In this document: positions 6,146-7,990 of the stretch, piece after piece
Numbering within the stretch: position 1 is the stretch's first letter
How the letters are laid out: every line of letters begins with the position of its first letter
Assembly: GCA_030950975.1 (NCBI GenBank)
Contig: JAUZQL010000011.1
Span: 1-7,990, forward strand
Origin: Mariprofundaceae bacterium
GTDB lineage: Bacteria > Pseudomonadota > Zetaproteobacteria > Mariprofundales > Mariprofundaceae
DNA: 7,990 nucleotides
Reading direction: 5' to 3'
The notes under the pieces: model-generated
Databases searched by the model: none
Told to the model about the DNA's origin: nothing
What the model saw: the letters and a program-made list of their open reading frames with translations, nothing else
Program-made: the position numbers and the translations under genes

Positions 6146-6685
6146 TCAGTGACTATAACGCTCATTTTTAGCTCGCCTTAATAAAATTAAACACGCACCA
6201 CCTCGACTTTTTGGGCAGGGAATCACAGCCAGAACATAGCCTGATAAAGCACTACATCGTAAGGCATCATACACCGCGTGTTTCATCACAGAGCGACCAT
6301 CGGGTGAGTGCAAACCACGCCCATGAATCACCCGCAACACACGCTGTTTATGAGCAATCATATCATGACACGCTTCTTCCAAGTTGATTAAGCCATCATC
6401 ACGCGTCATACCATGTAAATCAATACAGCGATCCACAGCAGGGCGACCCATCCCTAGTTTCTTCAACACATCATCCGCAATACCATTGCTTCGCAGAATC
6501 CAATCGCCATCCTCTTGGGGGCTGGACATATGTTTCATCTGCCTGTTCTTTTTGGGTGTCTGAATCGACAACTCATAGACTTTGGGTGCAGGCGGCGTGG
6601 CGTTTATTTTGAGTGAGTCATCTGTTTTTTGTGGGCGCACACCTTTCATGGCCTGTGCAAATAAATCCTCATCCGAATCACCCAT
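6146..6685 (-). CDS. Smr domain protein (MutS2 C-terminal-like putative nuclease)
   Basis: Protein of 179 residues with a C-terminal Smr domain, the small MutS-related domain found alone or at the end of MutS2 and associated with DNA or RNA nicking. The hallmarks are CIDLHGMT (87-94, the LDxH-like motif), VIHGRGLHSPDG (119-130, the HGxG motif) and the closing strand RGGACLILLRR (161-171). The N-terminal ~75 residues are polar and likely flexible, beginning DSDEDLFAQAMKGVRP, a stretch typical of the short proteobacterial Smr proteins (SmrA/SmrB-like). I cannot assign SmrA versus SmrB with confidence. The ATG lies 3 bp after the gpsA stop, and a GAGG within the end of gpsA serves as a plausible ribosome binding site, so it is the last gene of an operon with lnt and gpsA. 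Its biological substrate is not inferable here. Confidence 0.88.
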   Translation of the reverse strand: MGDSDEDLFAQAMKGVRPQKTDDSLKINATPPAPKVYELSIQTPKKNRQMKHMSSPQEDGDWILRSNGIADDVLKKLGMGRPAVDRCIDLHGMTRDDGLINLEEACHDMIAHKQRVLRVIHGRGLHSPDGRSVMKHAVYDALRCSALSGYVLAVIPCPKSRGGACLILLRRAKNERYSH

Positions 6686-6688
6686 GCT

Positions 6689-7672
6689 TTAAGCCTCGTG
6701 TTTTTGTGGGCGCATCAATAATTGTTGCACCGCTTCTTGGGCGGATAATTGACCTGAAAGCAAGCCTTGAACCGATTCGGTAATCGGCATATCAATGTTC
6801 ATTTTCTTGGATAAACGACAGGCTGCCAAGGCTGAACGCTCACCTTCCACAACTTGTCCAACATGGGCGCGAGCTTGCGCAACATCCATGCCCGATGCCA
6901 GAGCTTGCCCCATTTTTCGATTGCGTGATAAATCACCCGTGCAGGTTAAGACCAAATCCCCTAAACCTGATAAACCATTCAGCGTTTCAGATTTTCCACC
7001 ACATGCGACAGCTAAGCGTGTTATTTCGACGATACCACGCGTAATTAAAGCGGCAGCCGTGTTATGCCCCAAACCCAAGCCTTCGGCGACCCCCGAAGCA
7101 ATAGCAATGATGTTTTTCAAGGCTCCGCCCATCGCCACACCCACCATGTCATCACTGGTGTAAATACGAAATGCTGGGTCATCAAAAAAAGATGCGGCAT
7201 GTTGGGCAAGGGCATGATTGCTTGCAGCCATGGTAATCGCTGTAGGCATACCTTGCGCCACTTCTACGGCAAAAGATGGCCCTGATAACAAGGCACTAAA
7301 ATCTTTTCCCACATGCTTGAGCATGACTTCATCCATGCGTTCAAGTGTATCAGGGTTAAGCCCTTTACAGGCAGCAATCACAGGTTTTTGAATGCCTGAT
7401 AACTGGGGTAAAATATCGGCACACACGGCACAAGGCAATGCCAAAACAAGGGCTTGTGCGGATGCAATCGATGGTTCAATCGCGTGTGTCACAGTCAATG
7501 AATCAGGAAAACGGCGTTGGGGTAAATAGTGTGTATTTTCACGCATTTGTTGCATCGTTTCAGCGCACGCTTGATCGCGTGTTATCAATGTTACAGCTCG
7601 CCCTTTTGTGGCAAGTGACATCGCCAATGCTGTTCCCCAAGAGCCTGCGCCCCAAACTGTGACTGATTTCAT
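6689..7672 (-). CDS. gpsA: NAD(P)H-dependent glycerol-3-phosphate dehydrogenase
   Basis: Cytosolic enzyme that reduces dihydroxyacetone phosphate to sn-glycerol-3-phosphate, the backbone for phospholipid synthesis. The product is 327 residues, normal for the family. It starts with the Rossmann nucleotide-binding loop WGAGSWGTALA (7-17), then ACKGL (101-105), the substrate-loop signature LSGPSFAVEVAQGMPTA (129-145), GALKNIIAIASG (183-194, with catalytic Lys186), and NGLSGLGDLVLTCTGDLSRN (232-251). The frame is open further upstream, but the ATG at 7672 is chosen because the conserved fold begins right there and AAGGA lies upstream. This start overlaps the stop of lnt by 4 bp (ATGA), indicating translational coupling. 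Both neighbours act in envelope lipid biology or are simple operon passengers. All motifs seen are intact. Confidence 0.97.
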   Translation of the reverse strand: MKSVTVWGAGSWGTALAMSLATKGRAVTLITRDQACAETMQQMRENTHYLPQRRFPDSLTVTHAIEPSIASAQALVLALPCAVCADILPQLSGIQKPVIAACKGLNPDTLERMDEVMLKHVGKDFSALLSGPSFAVEVAQGMPTAITMAASNHALAQHAASFFDDPAFRIYTSDDMVGVAMGGALKNIIAIASGVAEGLGLGHNTAAALITRGIVEITRLAVACGGKSETLNGLSGLGDLVLTCTGDLSRNRKMGQALASGMDVAQARAHVGQVVEGERSALAACRLSKKMNIDMPITESVQGLLSGQLSAQEAVQQLLMRPQKHEA

Positions 7673-7990
7673 CGTGTCTGTTTCCTTGTCATTAAACTTA
7701 AGCCTAGCCATCCGATCATGCCCAAACTTGCACATAAAATGGCGATCATATCACCCCATTGTTGATACAAAGTTTTCACCTTAGCCAGTTGATAGTCTCC
7801 TATCAATGTACTCGTTTGCCACCAATCGGTGCTTTTGGTAACACGTCCATCGGGTGCAATAATCGCTGTGATACCTGTATTGGCAGCGCGTAACACATAA
7901 CGACCTTCTTCCACCGCACGTACACGAGAAGCTTGGAAATGTTGCCAAGCGGCTGGACTTTTTCCATACCAAGCATCGTTAGTCACTACA
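7669..7990 (-). CDS. lnt: apolipoprotein N-acyltransferase, C-terminal part (5' end outside window)
   Basis: The last ~106 residues of Lnt, the inner-membrane enzyme that transfers an acyl chain from a phospholipid to the N-terminal cysteine of lipoproteins. The visible part begins within the end of the nitrilase-like catalytic domain: TNDAWYGKSPAAWQHFQ, ARLRALE-like ASRVRAVEEGRYVLRAANTG, and ITAIIAPDGRV are all diagnostic. It then has a linker with YQQWGD and a final membrane helix (MIAILCASLGMIGWLGLSL) ending in a basic tail, MTRKQTR. The catalytic Glu, Lys and Cys lie upstream and outside the window, so activity cannot be judged. An in-frame GTG at 7986 is not the real start because the frame and homology continue to the window edge. 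The stop overlaps the gpsA ATG. Confidence 0.93.
   Translation of the reverse strand, partial: VVTNDAWYGKSPAAWQHFQASRVRAVEEGRYVLRAANTGITAIIAPDGRVTKSTDWWQTSTLIGDYQLAKVKTLYQQWGDMIAILCASLGMIGWLGLSLMTRKQTR

Noticed and set aside
6795..7285. Plus-strand open frames across gpsA
   Set aside because: They are complement shadows of gpsA codon usage and show no family features.
7673..7735. Longer gpsA N-terminus starting at 7735
   Set aside because: The extra 21 residues lie antiparallel to no homologue motif, overlap the lnt coding end in another frame, and precede the normal Rossmann start at 7672.
1..7990. CRISPR array, tRNA, rRNA, integrase or insertion sequence
   Set aside because: No regularly spaced repeats, no cloverleaf-like segment noticed, and no transposase or integrase motif in any frame.

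Overview
The window looks like chromosomal DNA of a Gram-negative, A+T-leaning proteobacterium. It has an apolipoprotein N-acyltransferase (Lnt), a diaminopimelate-pathway DapA, and a YebC protein of the YeeN-like branch. I cannot fix the genus from this sequence. A gamma- or zeta-proteobacterium-like lineage is a guess. No rRNA, tRNA, CRISPR array or transposase is visible.

Left end (1-672, minus strand): a MazE/MazF-type toxin-antitoxin pair. The toxin runs off the window. The pair has its own promoter, and an 18-bp perfect palindrome overlaps the -10 box. Directly upstream lie only the first ~43 codons of moaC (molybdenum cofactor synthesis). After them the homology stops and the toxin-antitoxin promoter begins, so the module appears to have landed in, or replaced, the rest of moaC.

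Positions 777-1903 (plus strand): a small Dabb-family protein, then a YebC/YeeN-type protein that most likely starts at a TTG codon.

Positions 1928-5996 (plus strand): dapA, followed within 10 bp by a membrane sensor histidine kinase, an NtrC-type response regulator and a small secreted protein of unknown function. The last three genes are joined by 4-bp ATGA overlaps and probably form one signalling unit transcribed with or behind dapA. The regulator has intact receiver and ATPase motifs. However, the sigma-54 contact loop (normally GAFTGA) reads FAFSGA, and the sensor I and DNA-binding regions are atypical. This unit is the most interesting part of the window.

Positions 5997-6145: a short convergent intergenic stretch with a possible 53-codon ORF and an 11-bp inverted repeat at its edges, but no convincing terminator.

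Positions 6146-7990 (minus strand): a compact operon, lnt (C-terminal part only), gpsA and a Smr-domain gene, with a 4-bp overlap and a 3-bp gap. It links lipoprotein maturation with glycerol-3-phosphate supply for phospholipids. The Smr protein is a putative nuclease.
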